Shown: positions 36,978 through 48,555 of the stretch, piece after piece | Layout of the letters: each line of letters opens with the position of its first letter | Position numbering within the stretch: position 1 is the first letter of the stretch | DNA from: Larix kaempferi | Lineage: Eukaryota > Streptophyta > Pinopsida > Pinales > Pinaceae | Length of the DNA: 64,000 nt | Direction: 5' to 3' | NCBI GenBank assembly: GCA_027924585.1 | Contig: BSBM01000865.1 | Coordinates: forward strand, 5,383,001 to 5,447,000 | The notes under the pieces: generated by a model | Told to the model about the DNA's origin: nothing | The model's input: the letters and a program-made list of their open reading frames with translations, nothing else | The model's database searches: none | Program-made: the position numbers and the translations under genes

Positions 36978-37230
36978 AGAAATCAATTGTAAAGTTTGAA
37001 AAGACCAAACAGATAAATTAAGAGATGGTGAATTTATCTGAAGGTGTAGGTCGCAAGATTTTCCATGACTAAATTGATGGAGACCAAAATATGCAATTAA
37101 ATTTTCCAACCAAAATTTTTGTTCAGATATTTCTACAATTTTGCATTTTCTAATAAAGGCTATGGCCAATACACTTTGTTGTTTTTTAAATAAATGCAAA
37201 ATTCAACTCGTACTTTAGAAAAAATCTGTA
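36978..37230. repeat. Intronic tandem repeat unit A, right part
   Basis: Continues unit A after the LINE. It starts AGAAATCAATTG and AAGTTTGAAAAGAC, exactly as unit B does after TATGTTGCTC, and ends with a segment matching the end of unit C (AAATGCAAA...CTCG/CTTGTACTT). Confidence 0.75.
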
Positions 37231-37493
37231 CGTAACATTTTGCGTATGAGGTTGTGGTTCCATGGTGAAGATAATGTCGATCAGGCAGCTTAAGCTGGGA
37301 AAGTGCTTGTAATTAGTGGTTCTCTTTGAGGGCCATCTTGCCAATGGAAACAGGTACTTGTGGCACACAAAACTTGCAGGCCAATTGTAATACTTCTGGA
37401 GTTTAAAGGAAACACTTCCAAAGAGAGAATCAATTGACTATGTCAGTTGTCAATTGTAATGCTTCCCATGTTAATGGAAGCACATTCAAAAAA

Positions 37494-38265
37494 AGTTGTT
37501 CCAAGTAAAAAGTCATAAATTCAAAAGAAGTTATAGATGCCAATACCTTTTGTTAATGTTGATCAACATATATAAGCTATTGCACAAAAACAATTGACAC
37601 TAAAAGAACAGTCTATTGTTAGCATATTCAGTGATGCATTTGAATTGTCTTCTATAGTACCAAAGCAGGTGTTCGAAATATTTATGTTGCTCAGAAATCA
37701 ATTGAAAAGTTTGAAAAGACAAATGCATCAAGTATGAGATGATAAATTTCATTGGAAGTTTCACCAGCAAGAGTTTTCATCAAATAATCGATAAAGAGAT
37801 CGGACAGTTCAACATTGCAATTAAATTTTCCAAATAAACATTCAGTCGTTCACCTATTTCTGCAAATTGCAGTTTCTAATGAAATAGTTCATGCACTTCA
37901 CCTTTATTGTTATTTCTAGTGAAATGAAAACTCAGCACATTCAGTGATGCACTTGAACTTTCTTGTTTAGTACTAAAGCAGGTGTTCAAAATATTTCCAT
38001 AACTCAGAAATCAATTGCAAAGTTTGAAGAGACAAATGCATCAAGTAAAAGATGATAAATCTGATTGGAAGCATAGCTTGCAAGAGATTTCATGGATTAA
38101 TCAATAGAGAAATCGAACGTTCCGACATTGCAATGAAATTTTCCAAACAAAAATTGTGTTCACTTGTTTCTGTAATTTGCAGTTTCTAATGAAACAGTTC
38201 ATACACTTTACTTTTATTGTTATTTCTAGAGAAATGCAAACTCACCTTGTACTTGAGAAATCTGA
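37494..38265. repeat. Intronic tandem repeat units B and C (about 310-bp period)
   Basis: Unit B (about 37,494-37,920) and unit C (about 37,921-38,265) share AAAGCAGGTGTTC, AGAAATCAATTG, GACAAATGCATCAAGTA and TTTATTGTTATTTCTAG in order. They lie directly downstream, on the minus strand, of the RNFT-like exon's splice donor, so they are best read as intron DNA of that gene. Confidence 0.75.
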
Positions 38266-38635
38266 AATAATAGCCACATTAACATAGGAGATGGAGGATG
38301 CTATCACATCAACCCCAGGACTTGCACCGCAAAGCCAGCTTTTGGATCAGCAAAGCTTTTGATGTGCATAAACTTAACAAACCACCCATGACTGTTATGA
38401 TTGTGGCCAATGTGGGATTATTATACATACACTCACACTCTCTCACAGACATAGGGACACGCCATATTAGCATGGAACGAAATTGCATTTGAGAAAATTT
38501 TGTTAGCACTCAAAGAACATACACTCACACTAACTCGCACACACATGGAACAAAATCGCATTTCAGAAAATTCTATTAACACTTGTAAAAGAAAACTAAA
38601 ATTGAAATTGACCGAATTGGGGACAAGAGAATTAC

Positions 38636-39225
38636 CTTGCAAGTGTTGTCGAATGAACACCACCAATAGCAATAAGGAGAAAGGAAAAATATGCTCAATC
38701 CATCTCGCAAGCTGTTGAGTATCATATCTCTGATATGCAGTATCCCTTCCATTTTCATTATTATTACTATTTCCAGAATCAGTATCGCCATTTCCCCCGA
38801 CACTTATTGTCATCAGGGTCATTGTAGCCGACGATCCCGTGCCATCAACACTAATATCAACACCCCCTGCAGTTTGCGTCGACTCCAACCCAGCATACGA
38901 ATCCTGGAGATGGCCATTACTGCTCAAATTAGCAAACCCTGTTTCTCCCCCATTTGTCTGAAGTTGAACCGCCCCTATCTATTCCCCGGCACCAATTATT
39001 ATAATCGAAACCTTGGCCCCACTACCATCGTCTGCTCTTTCCCTGACAGATCCCCTACCTATATCTTTAATTTCATGATAATGTGGTCGACCCCTCAAAA
39101 TCCCTGTATACTCCAGCAAAGCAGATAATTGTGCCTGAATTACGTTTGCAGCATAGAAACGTATCCCATATCTTCTAGAACCATTGTTCCTAAACCCTTA
39201 TGTGCTCGTGCTAGAAGTTTCCATT
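38636..39225 (-). pseudogene. First exon of RNFT-type membrane RING E3 ligase
   Basis: Minus-strand exon from an ATG at 39,225 to a consensus donor at 38,635 (CAAG/GTAATT). The peptide ends in the conserved amphipathic/TM entry [10 protein letters not shown] followed by [13 protein letters not shown], which I recognise from RNFT1/2-like RING-finger transmembrane proteins, including plant members. The N-terminal part resembles the plant family's RRYGIRF...LLEYTGILRGR. The TM and RING exons are not found in the window. It is inactivated: TAA at codon 9 (39,199-39,201), an extra T near 39,178-39,183 that shifts the frame, and TAG at 38,979-38,981. It looks like a captured 5' fragment with part of intron 1. 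Confidence 0.7.
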
Positions 39226-40790
39226 TAAATTTAAATTGTAGGGCCTTGAATTGGGGCTTATTTGTTTAAATCACAGAAACTCGACTTAGGGTTTGGTAGA
39301 TACAATGTCTAATAAATCTAAAAGGCTTCCCTGGAAGAGGGTTAAAATATATTATAATCGTTAAGTTTTTCCAACTTAGGGTCTAATAGATATAGTGCCC
39401 TGGCTCAATAAAAATAGCTCAATTTTACACCAGTTACTCTATGAAAAAATGCAAAATTATGGCTACCTATAGCTTCTAATTGCGAATTCAATCTAATAAT
39501 CACAAAACCTGATCTTGAATTTTCTTTAAAACCATCGAAACGAAAGGGCCAATACTTATCTTTCGCATTCTTTGAACGATTATTTTTGGTGAATCGAGGG
39601 GAAATTGGAGTTCCACCGAGATCGAACACGGCACAAAAGGTTCTATGCTTCCATCGCGCCGGCACTAAGATGGTTTCTGACTTTTCTGACTTTCTCAGCC
39701 CCTTCTATCTGAGCATGTTTTGCAATAGCCCAAAGAAAGAATAAAACAACTTTTAAGGAGGCACCGATGACTCCCTATAGATTCATTTCCCCATTGGTAA
39801 TTCCGGTATCATAATTGGCCTCGAAGTCACTAATTTAAGCTTACCGCTAAAATTTATTATGGATGGGGATATTTTCGGCTGGCTGGTCTTCTGTGCGGCT
39901 CTAGGCTCTGGTTTTTATTTGGTTTAACTAATGTGAACATCCATGTTGCTCAAATATTTTACAACATAAATCTTTGTCTTCGTGGATTTTGTTGAAATAT
40001 TGACGTCTTTTCTTCTTTTCCTATATATTCAACCATTTTCATATCCATAAAACTAATAGTGTTTAAGTTTGTATAATCTGGCCATAAAACTAATAGTGTT
40101 TAAGTTTGTATAATCTGGTGCATAATTTAGGTGATTTGGGGTATTTGAGGACATTAAATCTATTTATACATTTAAAATACGATTTAAATAATACAAAATT
40201 TAGATTTATTAAAAACAATCGTAAAATTCTAGTGAAAACTCTTCGAAATAGCAAAATCATCAAATGTTTAAACTAAATTGTATATAAATGATTATCTGTA
40301 ATTTTAGTAAAATAATTTTTTTTATTATAATTGTATAGTTGAGTGCAGCTGCACAAGGTTTCAACCTTCGTCCAATCATTGGAATATGATATAAATATGT
40401 AGACCCTGCGGATCATGGCATATGGTTACATGTTACATTACACACCAAGGGGTTAGGGCTTAGCCCTGGCCCTTTCTCACCCAAAAATAATCCCAGATGG
40501 GGTGAATGATCGCCAAATTTAGAGTGACTGCCATGATGGGATGGACCTTCACATGGGACAAAGAGTTGAGGATAGTTTGCATTTAATCCATCGCCCCTCT
40601 ATCAATGCAAGCTAGCCCGTCGATAGTTAATTTGCACCTGATCATTACGGAGACAAGACTGAGTGCATTCATGGCGATTTTGTATGGTTTAAACATCCTT
40701 TGGAGATAACGGACTCACCATAATTCCTCAACATCTCGAGGTGTGGACATTTGCAAAGGTCTCTTTGTCGGTGTGTTGAGTAATGGTGCA
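39226..40790. other. CACTA-1 interior, possible 5' flank of RNFT fragment
   Basis: Upstream (minus sense) of the RNFT-like exon. An open minus-strand stretch at 39,665-39,405 may be 5' UTR or flanking DNA. A 37-bp tandem duplication lies at 40,045-40,118 (unit starts CCATAAAACTAATAG). Nothing else is recognised. Confidence 0.4.
40045..40118. repeat. 37-bp perfect tandem duplication
   Basis: Units 40,045-40,081 and 40,082-40,118, both running from CCATAAAACTAATAG to GTATAATCTGG. Confidence 0.95.
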
Positions 40791-40793
40791 GCG

Positions 40794-41381
40794 ATGGTGA
40801 GAGGGCGTCAACGTGCTTCATCCCGCCATGGCGGTTCACATAGACATCGGGGCATGGAAATTAACAATCGAGCTTTGGCAGACCAAATGGTTTCCATAAC
40901 GGAGAAGGTGTTTGATATTCGTAATGATATCCAAAGCATGGGTGATGAAAATCAAACCAAACTTCAAGATATTGCTTGCAAAGTGAAAACGATTGCAGAC
41001 TGGTGCTTGGATATAGCTTCCATTTTTAAAATCCCTCTTCCATATTTTGCTAGAGAAGCTCTAGAGATTTATGCATAAGAGAAGTTCATTCAAACTCCAC
41101 TTAAGCCAAAGAAGGAGGAGAAGGAGACCACTACATCTGTGCACATTAAGAACGAGGAGACTAGGATTTCTACTAGAGGAGAAATGTCAGACGGCCATGC
41201 ACTGGAACACAACATAGAGAATATCCCTACCACGAGCCCAAACCACCAAAGCAAAGGTGTCGCATTGCGTCCAGTACCTCCCCAGATCGGCAATAACTAT
41301 GGCGTCTTGTTATCAACTTCTTCATGGTTGAAGGTTCCATTCTCTAGTAGTTGTTTGTCACTTCTTGTTTTTGGTTTGTAA
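40794..41381 (+). pseudogene. Unknown ORF, interrupted by one stop
   Basis: A plus-strand frame from ATG at 40,794 (MVRGRQRASS) runs to a TAA at 41,076-41,078 and then continues open in the same frame to 41,381, about 196 codons in all. The start is Arg/His/Ser-rich, the middle (residues 25-90) looks helical, and the part after the stop is Lys/Glu/Thr-rich and then Pro-rich. I do not recognise it. It could be a captured gene fragment or a remnant of a CACTA-encoded protein; there is no motif to decide. Confidence 0.35.
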
Positions 41382-41692
41382 TTTTGATTATGTTCATATT
41401 TTTTCTAGGATGATGGCCATTCTTTGTCGCCTGAGAGAAACAGTTAGTGGTTTGTTCAGATGTTGTTTTTTAATAGCATTTAGAAAGTTGGTCATGGCAG
41501 TCATCTCTATAAGGTTATATATATGTCTATAGTTTTGAATATAAAGGATGTAATGGTCGTTATGGTTCATGCATGGGCGTTTCTCTCCTTTTTTAAAGCC
41601 CAATGCAATCTCCGGATGTATATTATTATACTTTTATTGTTAATATAATATAAGATACTAACTTACAAAAAACAAAATTGAACGTAGTTGAT

Positions 41693-42315
41693 ATAGTTTT
41701 TTTAAGATAGATTTGTTTCATTATAATATTTCATAATGAATAATGTTTGTTTGCTCACATGGATAGACAGTTCCTCCAAAAAGGGAGTGGTAACCGAAAG
41801 TCTCTATGAAAAAAGGTTTATATGTTTTTTTGGAAATTATATTGATTATCTTTATTTTATAAAGAGAAATAGATAAGGTATATATTAACAAGTAAAGAAA
41901 ATTTTAAAGATTTTTACTTTAATTAAAGCTTAAAAACTTTAGCGAATCTTATTAACTTTTAAATTTCAACTATGAAATATTTAGTGATATATAGATTTTT
42001 TTAAGATAGATTCGTTTCATTCTAATATTCATAATGAATAATGTCATTTGCTAGCATGGACAGTAAGTTCCTTAAAAAAGGGAGTGGTTTCATTGTAATA
42101 GCTTGTGTTAATCAAAGGTCCCTATGAAAAAACGTTTATATTTATTGGGGAAATTATATTGATGATCTTTATTTTGCAAGGAGAAATAGATAAAAGTATC
42201 TGCAAAAAGTAAAGAAAATTTTAAAAGATTTATATTTTTATTAAAGGGTAAAAATTTGGGCGAATCTTACTATTTTAAAAATTTTCAATAAAGAAATGTT
42301 GGTGATACTTTTGTA
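41693..42315. repeat. About 300-bp degenerate tandem duplication
   Basis: Units of about 300 bp (41,693-41,992 and 41,993-42,315) share TTTTTTTAAGATAGATT, CATAATGAATAATGT, AAAAAGGGAGTGGT and AAATTATATTGAT in the same order, with indels. Confidence 0.85.
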
Positions 42316-43454
42316 AAAATATTCAAAATTTTAAGGATTTTAGATAGTTTTTAAACAATTTGGGCTAATTATCATGTGAAGTTTAGGCAATACATTTTAG
42401 AAAAAAATGGAAACTAGTGAATCTTGTTTTAGAAAAAAATTGAAAAGTAACATATGAGATCAATTTCACCCCTAAAATTTTCCTTCATTAAACCAACATA
42501 AATCCATCTTAAACTTGAATCTATCAAGCACCGAGAGGGATCCAATTTATTGAGGTGTAATTATGTTTTTATGGGCTCACATGGATTTTTTTAATTACTT
42601 TTCATAAAATTTTAGTTTATGAGATGACATTAATTTTTTAATTACTTTTTATTTTTGGTAATGTAACGTTACGTTGTACCTTATCTTACGTGACAACATC
42701 TTCCCCATATTGGGTTGTAGAGCACCTCACTCCTCTTGTTGCAAAGATCTACAAGCCCTATCCAAATGAGAACTTGAATAATATACCTAAATAGGCTTGA
42801 ACACCTAAACTCCTTCATCACTTTCAATTTTATCTACACTTCCAAGAAAACCAAGTCCAAATTTTAGAGTGTCTTAAGAGGATGGCATCACAATACTTGA
42901 TAATCACTTTAGCATAGCTATAAGTCCGTTCCTATCAACTGTTGATGGAGTCAAAACCTCACATTCCACATGAGCAACCTACATCTGGGGTTTGTCTTCA
43001 AGAGCATGAGCATAAATATTGTTCAATATGTTGTTCCCCAAGTTGATCCCTCTCTCACAAAGGGACTAAATGCGAGGGCATAGTGTGTATGAAGATCACC
43101 TTCCTGCGTCAGTACTGTAAGCATTTGAGCCACTTCTAATCAAGCCAAGGTGGGGTACCCTCGATATTCCAAAGGAAAGAGTTATTGTCCGCCACCCAAG
43201 AGCAACTAATTTATATCAACTCACTACACTCAAGGCACTAATTAGTAGAGAAACCCCTAAATGAGCATCTCAATGATTCTCCTATCATCTAACACAATAG
43301 GCATCAGAATGGCCTCAAATAAATGATCCCTTAGAAGACATGTATTGAAAAATAATCCAAGTTATGTAATATTAATGTTACAATTTACTAAATTTAAACA
43401 CTGCAGATGGATTCAGAGACCCCATTGTACAAATTCATTATCAAAATTATAATT
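42316..43454. other. CACTA-1 interior, no gene recognised
   Basis: About 1.1 kb before the right subterminal region. No ORF with a recognisable motif. Confidence 0.4.
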
Positions 43455-43675
43455 TTCCATTGTCAGAATGACACAAATAAAAATGACCACATAAATGACC
43501 AATTGTTATGTGGTCATTTTAAGTTTAGTTCTTATCTTGTGACCAAATCGGCCATTTATCTTGGTCATTTTTAGTTTAGTTCTTATACCGTGACCAAATT
43601 GGTCATTTTTAGTCAATTCACTTAAAATTTCTCAATTTTGGCCATTTATCCCTTGAAAAAGCTGTGGTGACCAAA
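43455..43675. repeat. Right subterminal repeats of CACTA-1
   Basis: ATGACC/GGTCAT motifs recur on both strands (AAATGACCACATAAATGACC, TATGTGGTCATTTT, ATCTTGGTCATTTTTAG). They match the motif set of the left end and support one element spanning both ends. Confidence 0.8.
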
Positions 43676-43710
43676 TTTTTTGGTCACTTATCTCTCATTT
43701 TGTAATAGTG
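43676..43710 (-). repeat. Right terminal inverted repeat of CACTA-1
   Basis: The reverse complement starts CACTATTACAAAATGAG and matches the left end at 34 of 35 positions. The next plus-strand base (43,711) is Gypsy coding sequence. Confidence 0.92.
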
Positions 43711-44421
43711 CTTCAATTTCTCTTTTACTTGAAGGTAAGTTTCATCACTATTTTGGGCTTCAAGAACCCTTGTTCTCAAATCTGATTTGCACACGCTTAA
43801 GGCTGCTACATGAAATTTTTTGCTAAGGGCATCCGTAACCTTATTTTCTTTCCCTTTTACATGTTTGATTTCAAAATCAAACTCACATAGGAATTCCAGC
43901 CATCTAGCTTTCCTGGCATTTAAGCTTGGTTGATCAAACAAATATTTTAAGCTCATGTGATTGGTTCTAAGCTCAAATCTTCTTCCCAACAAATAATGTC
44001 TCCACATTTTGAGAGCATGTATTATGACCGCTAATTCTAAATCATGAGTGGGATAATTATTTTCATGCTCTTTTAATTTTCTTGACTCATAGCAAATCAC
44101 AAATCCTTCTTGCATAAGCACTCTACCTAATCCTTCAATGCAAGCATCTGTGTAGACTACACAATATTTCTTTGGATCCATAATATTCAAAACATGAGTG
44201 CTAGTGAGTAACTTCTTCATTTCTTGAAAGCTTTCTTCACATTTTCCAGGCCATACAAAATTTACATTCTTTCTTTGTAGCGATGTGATTGGATGAGCAA
44301 TCTTGGAGAATCCCTCAATGAACGTTCTATAGTATCCTACAAGATCCATAAAATATCTAACATCTGTAACATTATTTGGAGTATACCAATCCATTATGGC
44401 TTCAATCTTTTCCAGATCCAC
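43711..44421 (-). pseudogene. Gypsy RNase H domain
   Basis: Minus-strand pol segment that begins with the end of RT and the connection (DVRYFMDLVGYYRTFIEGF) and covers the RNase H (YTDACIEGLGRVL, LAVIIHALKMWRHYLLG, FELRTNHMSLKYLF and KVTDALSKK). The frame runs to the CACTA border, where it is cut off, and resumes at 12,978 in the integrase. It joins the RT segment with a frame break at about 44,421. Confidence 0.92.
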
Positions 44422-45158
44422 TAAAATTCGTTCTTTCGAATAATATTACCCAAATACTGCACCCTTGTTTGATAAAATTCACACTTTCTTAGCTTTGCAT
44501 AAAGTTGGTGCTCTCTTAGAACTTGCAACACCATTCTTAAATTTTCCTCATGCTCTTCTTCATTCCCTGAATAAACAATAATGTCATCCAAGAACACTAA
44601 CATGAGCTTGTCCAAATATTCGTTAAAAACACTATTCATGAGGCACATGAATGTGGAAGGTGCATTGCTAAGTCCAAATGGCACCACCGTGAACTCATAA
44701 TGGCCATATCTTGTCGGAAAAGTTGTCTTGTGAATGCCTTTTTCTTTTATTCTCACTTGATGATAACCAGATCTCAAGTCAATTTTCAAGAACACTTTAG
44801 GTTCCTTCCTTTAATCGAACAAATCATCAATTCTGGGCAATGGGTACTTATTCTTGACTGCCACTTTATTTAACTAGTAATCAATACACAACCTTAAAGT
44901 CCCATCTTTCTTCTTGAAAAATAACATCGGTCCTCCCCAAGGAGACACACTTGGTATTATATACTTCTTGTCCATTAATTCATGTGATGCATCTTTAATC
45001 CTACCAATTTTGGCATGCTCATTCTATAATGAGATTTGGAAACTGGCATTTCCCCTGGAACAAGATCGATTGTAGAATCAATGTCCCTTTTTGGTGGCGG
45101 TCCCGACACTTCATTTGAAAACACATCTTTGAACTCTTGTAACAATTGATAATCTTCG
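44421..45158 (-). pseudogene. Gypsy reverse transcriptase
   Basis: Minus-strand RT of the same element. The open part (44,795-44,421) has [24 protein letters not shown] and an active site FLDDIIVYS. Upstream, 45,100-44,796 still reads as RT N-terminus ([10 protein letters not shown]-like) but has several stops. The element is cut at 45,158 by the Copia insertion; removal of that element and one 5-bp target copy lets the frame continue into the protease-side segment at 51,990. Confidence 0.92.
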
Positions 45159-45791
45159 TGTTGATGTATTTGTAACTTCGGAAGATATTCACTTGTATAT
45201 TGTATGTATTACATTTGTAATTTATTGTATCCCCAATGGAGATGTATTATTCCTCTGGTTGGAAGTGTCGTCATTTACATTTGCAAGTGTCGCAAGTTAC
45301 ATTGTAAGTGTCGTAACTTATATTTGATGGGTTATTAGACCACCTTAGAGGGGTCGGCCCAGTGTGGGTTAAAGGGTTCTTAGACCACCCTAGTGGGGTC
45401 AGCCCAGTGACATGTGGATGGGTTATTAGGCTTCCTTAGGAAGTCAGCCCAGTTAAGGTTAAAGGCAAGTCAAGTCATTGTATAAATAGAGAGTGTGACT
45501 CTCTCATTCTATTCATTCACTCACTCATCCAACTAGCATAGTCGAGAGAGACAAGTGCGCACAAGTGAAGGAGGAGTAAATGCTGGAGACATCTTGTTTT
45601 GAGGTTTGATATTTGTGATCTTTGTATTGGTGCTCATTCTATCTCTGAGGAAGTTGTGGGGTTTTTCACCTTCTTGGTTTTCCCCGGTGAAATGCTTTGT
45701 GTCTCTTGTCTCTTGTGTTTGATATGTTGTACATGTTGTTCTCTCAGTTAAGATCCTAGATCATATTGAATTAAATGCTGAAAAACTAACA
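45159..45791 (+). repeat. 5' LTR of Copia-1
   Basis: 633 bp, 42 bp longer than the 3' LTR because it carries three copies of an AAGTGTCG-led unit of about 21 bp (45,263-45,327) against one in the other LTR. A TATA box TATAAATAG lies at 45,481. Confidence 0.93.
45481..45489 (+). promoter_or_regulatory. TATA box in Copia-1 LTR
   Basis: TATAAATAG is conserved in both LTRs (45,481 and 51,673) and is followed by GAGAGTGTGACTCTCT. This is the usual position of the U3/R promoter in a Copia LTR. Confidence 0.7.
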
Positions 45792-45803
45792 TGGTATCAG
45801 AGC
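45792..45803 (+). other. Primer-binding site of Copia-1
   Basis: TGGTATCAGAGC, complementary to the 3' end of initiator-Met tRNA, immediately after the LTR. Confidence 0.95.
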
Positions 45804-48470
45804 TAGCCTGAAGGAAGGAATTGTATGGCATTTACGACACTTGTTGCACTTGTGACAAAGTGAAAGCTAGGGCTTGGTATAGTAAAAACTACTCATCATG
45901 GCACTTTCGCTATAAATTGGTTTTGGAGAAGGGTCAGGATATGAAAATTTTATAGGTGGAATATAAAATGTTCATGTACCTTGTGTAAGAATATAAGCCT
46001 CATATTCGTTGTACTTTGTGAGGTATGATCCCTATAAGTTAGGGTTTTTGCCTCTTCCAAAATGCATCCCTAAACAGGTGACCTAGGAACAGAGATCATA
46101 TCTCAGGATAGGAAGCTCCAAATGGAATTCCGTAAAGAGTGACAGTTAGGGAATAGACTTTAGTTTCATAGGTCAGAGTTTCAGAGGCCGAAGTTGAAAC
46201 AGTGACACGTGGCACTCCATACAAGTTCGATATGTTGTTTCATCCCATAAACAGGTCACGTTGCGACACTTGGCATATCTCTCTCTCAGAGAATCCATTG
46301 GAGGTCAGATCCATGGGGTTGGAAAGATGACAGGTCAATATACCACGGGACAATGTTTCAGACCCAGAGGATACGAAATTTCAGAGATACATCAGAAACA
46401 ATATGGCATATATTTCTGTCAAAACATAATTGGATTCTGAGCACTTTCATTTTTGGATTGTCACTACTACGGGAAATTAGGGTTTCTGAAAAAGTTGGAA
46501 TTTTTGGAATTTGAGACCACAGCTGGATTCTCCTCAAAAAAATCAAAATTTAGAGCCCAAGATCGATTTTTTTGGTTGGGCATAACCCTGGGCTCTATCA
46601 AACCCTAGTTCGAGATTTTGACCAGAAAACCAGAAAAACCAGAATTTGACAGAAGCTGCAGATTCGAAACTCACAAGTCGATTTTGAGGAGTCAATTTTT
46701 GAAGTTTTCAAAATCTGAGCACACCAGCTTGTTCACCTCATTCATCTGCATCTCCCTGTCTAGACATAAGTTTGAAATTCTAAGTTTGTATTTTTAGGGT
46801 TTCTCTGACAAACCCTAGCCAGCTCCAGATCCAGTTTCGGCAAATCAAAGTGGATTGGGTTAATCCTAGAAGAGAATGATTTAGACACCTAAATAAGTGA
46901 AGAAGTTCCAATTCTAGAGGGAGAGGAGGCTAAGTCCTTACAAAGGAAGACTTCAAGCAATTTTGACAGGTATGACTTGAGGAGATACATGTATGTTTTG
47001 AAATTTGTTCATGATTAAGTTTATGATATGTTTGTCTTCATATTATTGAGGTTAGTACAATATTGATTAATTTTAGACTTCTCTTATCACCTTAGTAAAA
47101 GTATGAATTCATGTGAATGATAGAAGACATTCATTGATTAGGTTTATGACACTTATGATTGTACTAATGCACTGTGGTGTTGTATGAGGACGATATTGTC
47201 CGCTAACATGAAAGGTCAATCAAGAAAGATAAATCATGTTCTAGATCAAGAACATATGACCATGGTGACATGAAGACAAAGACTCATCCATAGCCATTGA
47301 TAACATAGAAGCTCTACTTACAAGGTATGTGTAATTTGGTTCTACAATGCTTAACTTATGAGATATGCATATTACTAGCACAAGGTCTCTAAATCATCAA
47401 AGAGAACAAAGAAGACATTGTTTGGGTATGTTAGACATAACTCACAAACATGATAATCCAGGTATGTCTTTCTTATATCAAGTTAGAATCCTACCTTGTG
47501 TTAGGGTCTCATATAAGTATACTTTTGTATGATTGATAATGATTATTCATGAAGTTATAAGTTTGAGTAATCATGGGCTTATGCATATTATGATTCTTAC
47601 TTTGAATAATGATATGACAAACCAAAAAAGTCCTATGGTCAAATAAGAATATGCATGAGTAAAAGAAGTCCTCCCTGAAACCCTGAATACTAACGCTTGT
47701 GATAAATTACCTGTGTATGAAATGATCATGACCATACATATTTAGAATCATAATGTTTTGTTAGTATTGAGATTATACTAATGCATGTATGATTATGTAT
47801 GAGATCTTGAGGATGACACAATGATGACACTAGTGCACACTTAAGCATGCATAGTGGTCCAAGATGGATATAAGTTCAAAGACAAATAATCAAGGAAGCA
47901 AAGATCAAGAGGGAGCACACTCCAGTAGTTCCTGCAAGGAAGCAAAGATTGAGAGGGAGTCCACCCAACAAGCAAACAAAGATAAGTATTCGAATTGTCA
48001 TTTCTTATTACTTAAATGATGTTGTTCATTCATGTACATACTTATGTTCCTAGATTTAGGATGTATATTATGCATATTAGAAAATTTGCATTAATGAACA
48101 AGATACTACTAATATACAAGTAATGGGTAAGTGGCCTATGGTATTGTACAACATTCCATTGCTACTTATCTAGAATGAAACCTCATTGCTTACATGTTGG
48201 CAGTTGTGCACACTCTTAAAAATGTTCTGGTAGAGATGGAAGGCATCTAGAAAGTTACGGGATATGGATAAATGTTGTATTGAAGCATTGGATAAGATAA
48301 TTGCATGACTGTATGACATATGTCTTTATCTGTAAGAATTTCTTATGAAATATATGAGATGTTTCTAATCATGAAATTGAACTTGTCTTGTAGGAAATAC
48401 CGTGTACAATTACCTACAAATGAAGGATAACAACATTTGTTCCAGGGACGAAGTTCAAGAAAAACTACCT
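45804..48470. other. Copia-1 non-coding leader replacing gag/integrase
   Basis: I find no capsid, zinc knuckle, protease or integrase motif on either strand here. The sequence is AT-rich and stop-rich. Copia homology begins at about 48,480 with a short RT-side stretch broken by a small insertion and a TAA just before the ORF. Confidence 0.6.
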
Positions 48471-48555
48471 ATTTAAGATATTGAAGAATCTAAAATTCCC
48501 AGGATTTGGGATGCAGTAATGGAAGGTTTCCATGATCGAGTAATACCAGTCGATC

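Larger units (their letters stand above)
12979..43710. mobile_element. 30.7-kb CACTA-type transposon with gene fragments
   Basis: The boundaries rest on three observations. First, 35-bp terminal inverted repeats starting CACTA and ending TAGTG, with one mismatch (12,979-13,013 against 43,676-43,710). Second, both termini abut a Gypsy pol gene whose RNase H and integrase halves rejoin in frame once 3 bp are removed, as expected for the 3-bp target duplication of CACTA elements. The two 3-mers now differ (TTG on the left, CTT on the right), which implies decay. Third, GGTCAT-type subterminal repeats lie inside both ends. I recognise no TNP2 transposase, so it looks non-autonomous. Its cargo includes ABC transporter, SANTA-domain and RNFT-like fragments, an LTR element (17,075-23,553), a LINE (30,842-36,967) and a small Gypsy RT scrap. 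Superfamily assignment follows from the termini; gene capture is inference. Confidence 0.8.

Noticed and set aside
39405-39665. 86-codon minus-strand frame upstream of the RNFT exon as a protein
   Set aside because: No motif and no link to the RNFT frame; likely 5' UTR or flanking DNA.
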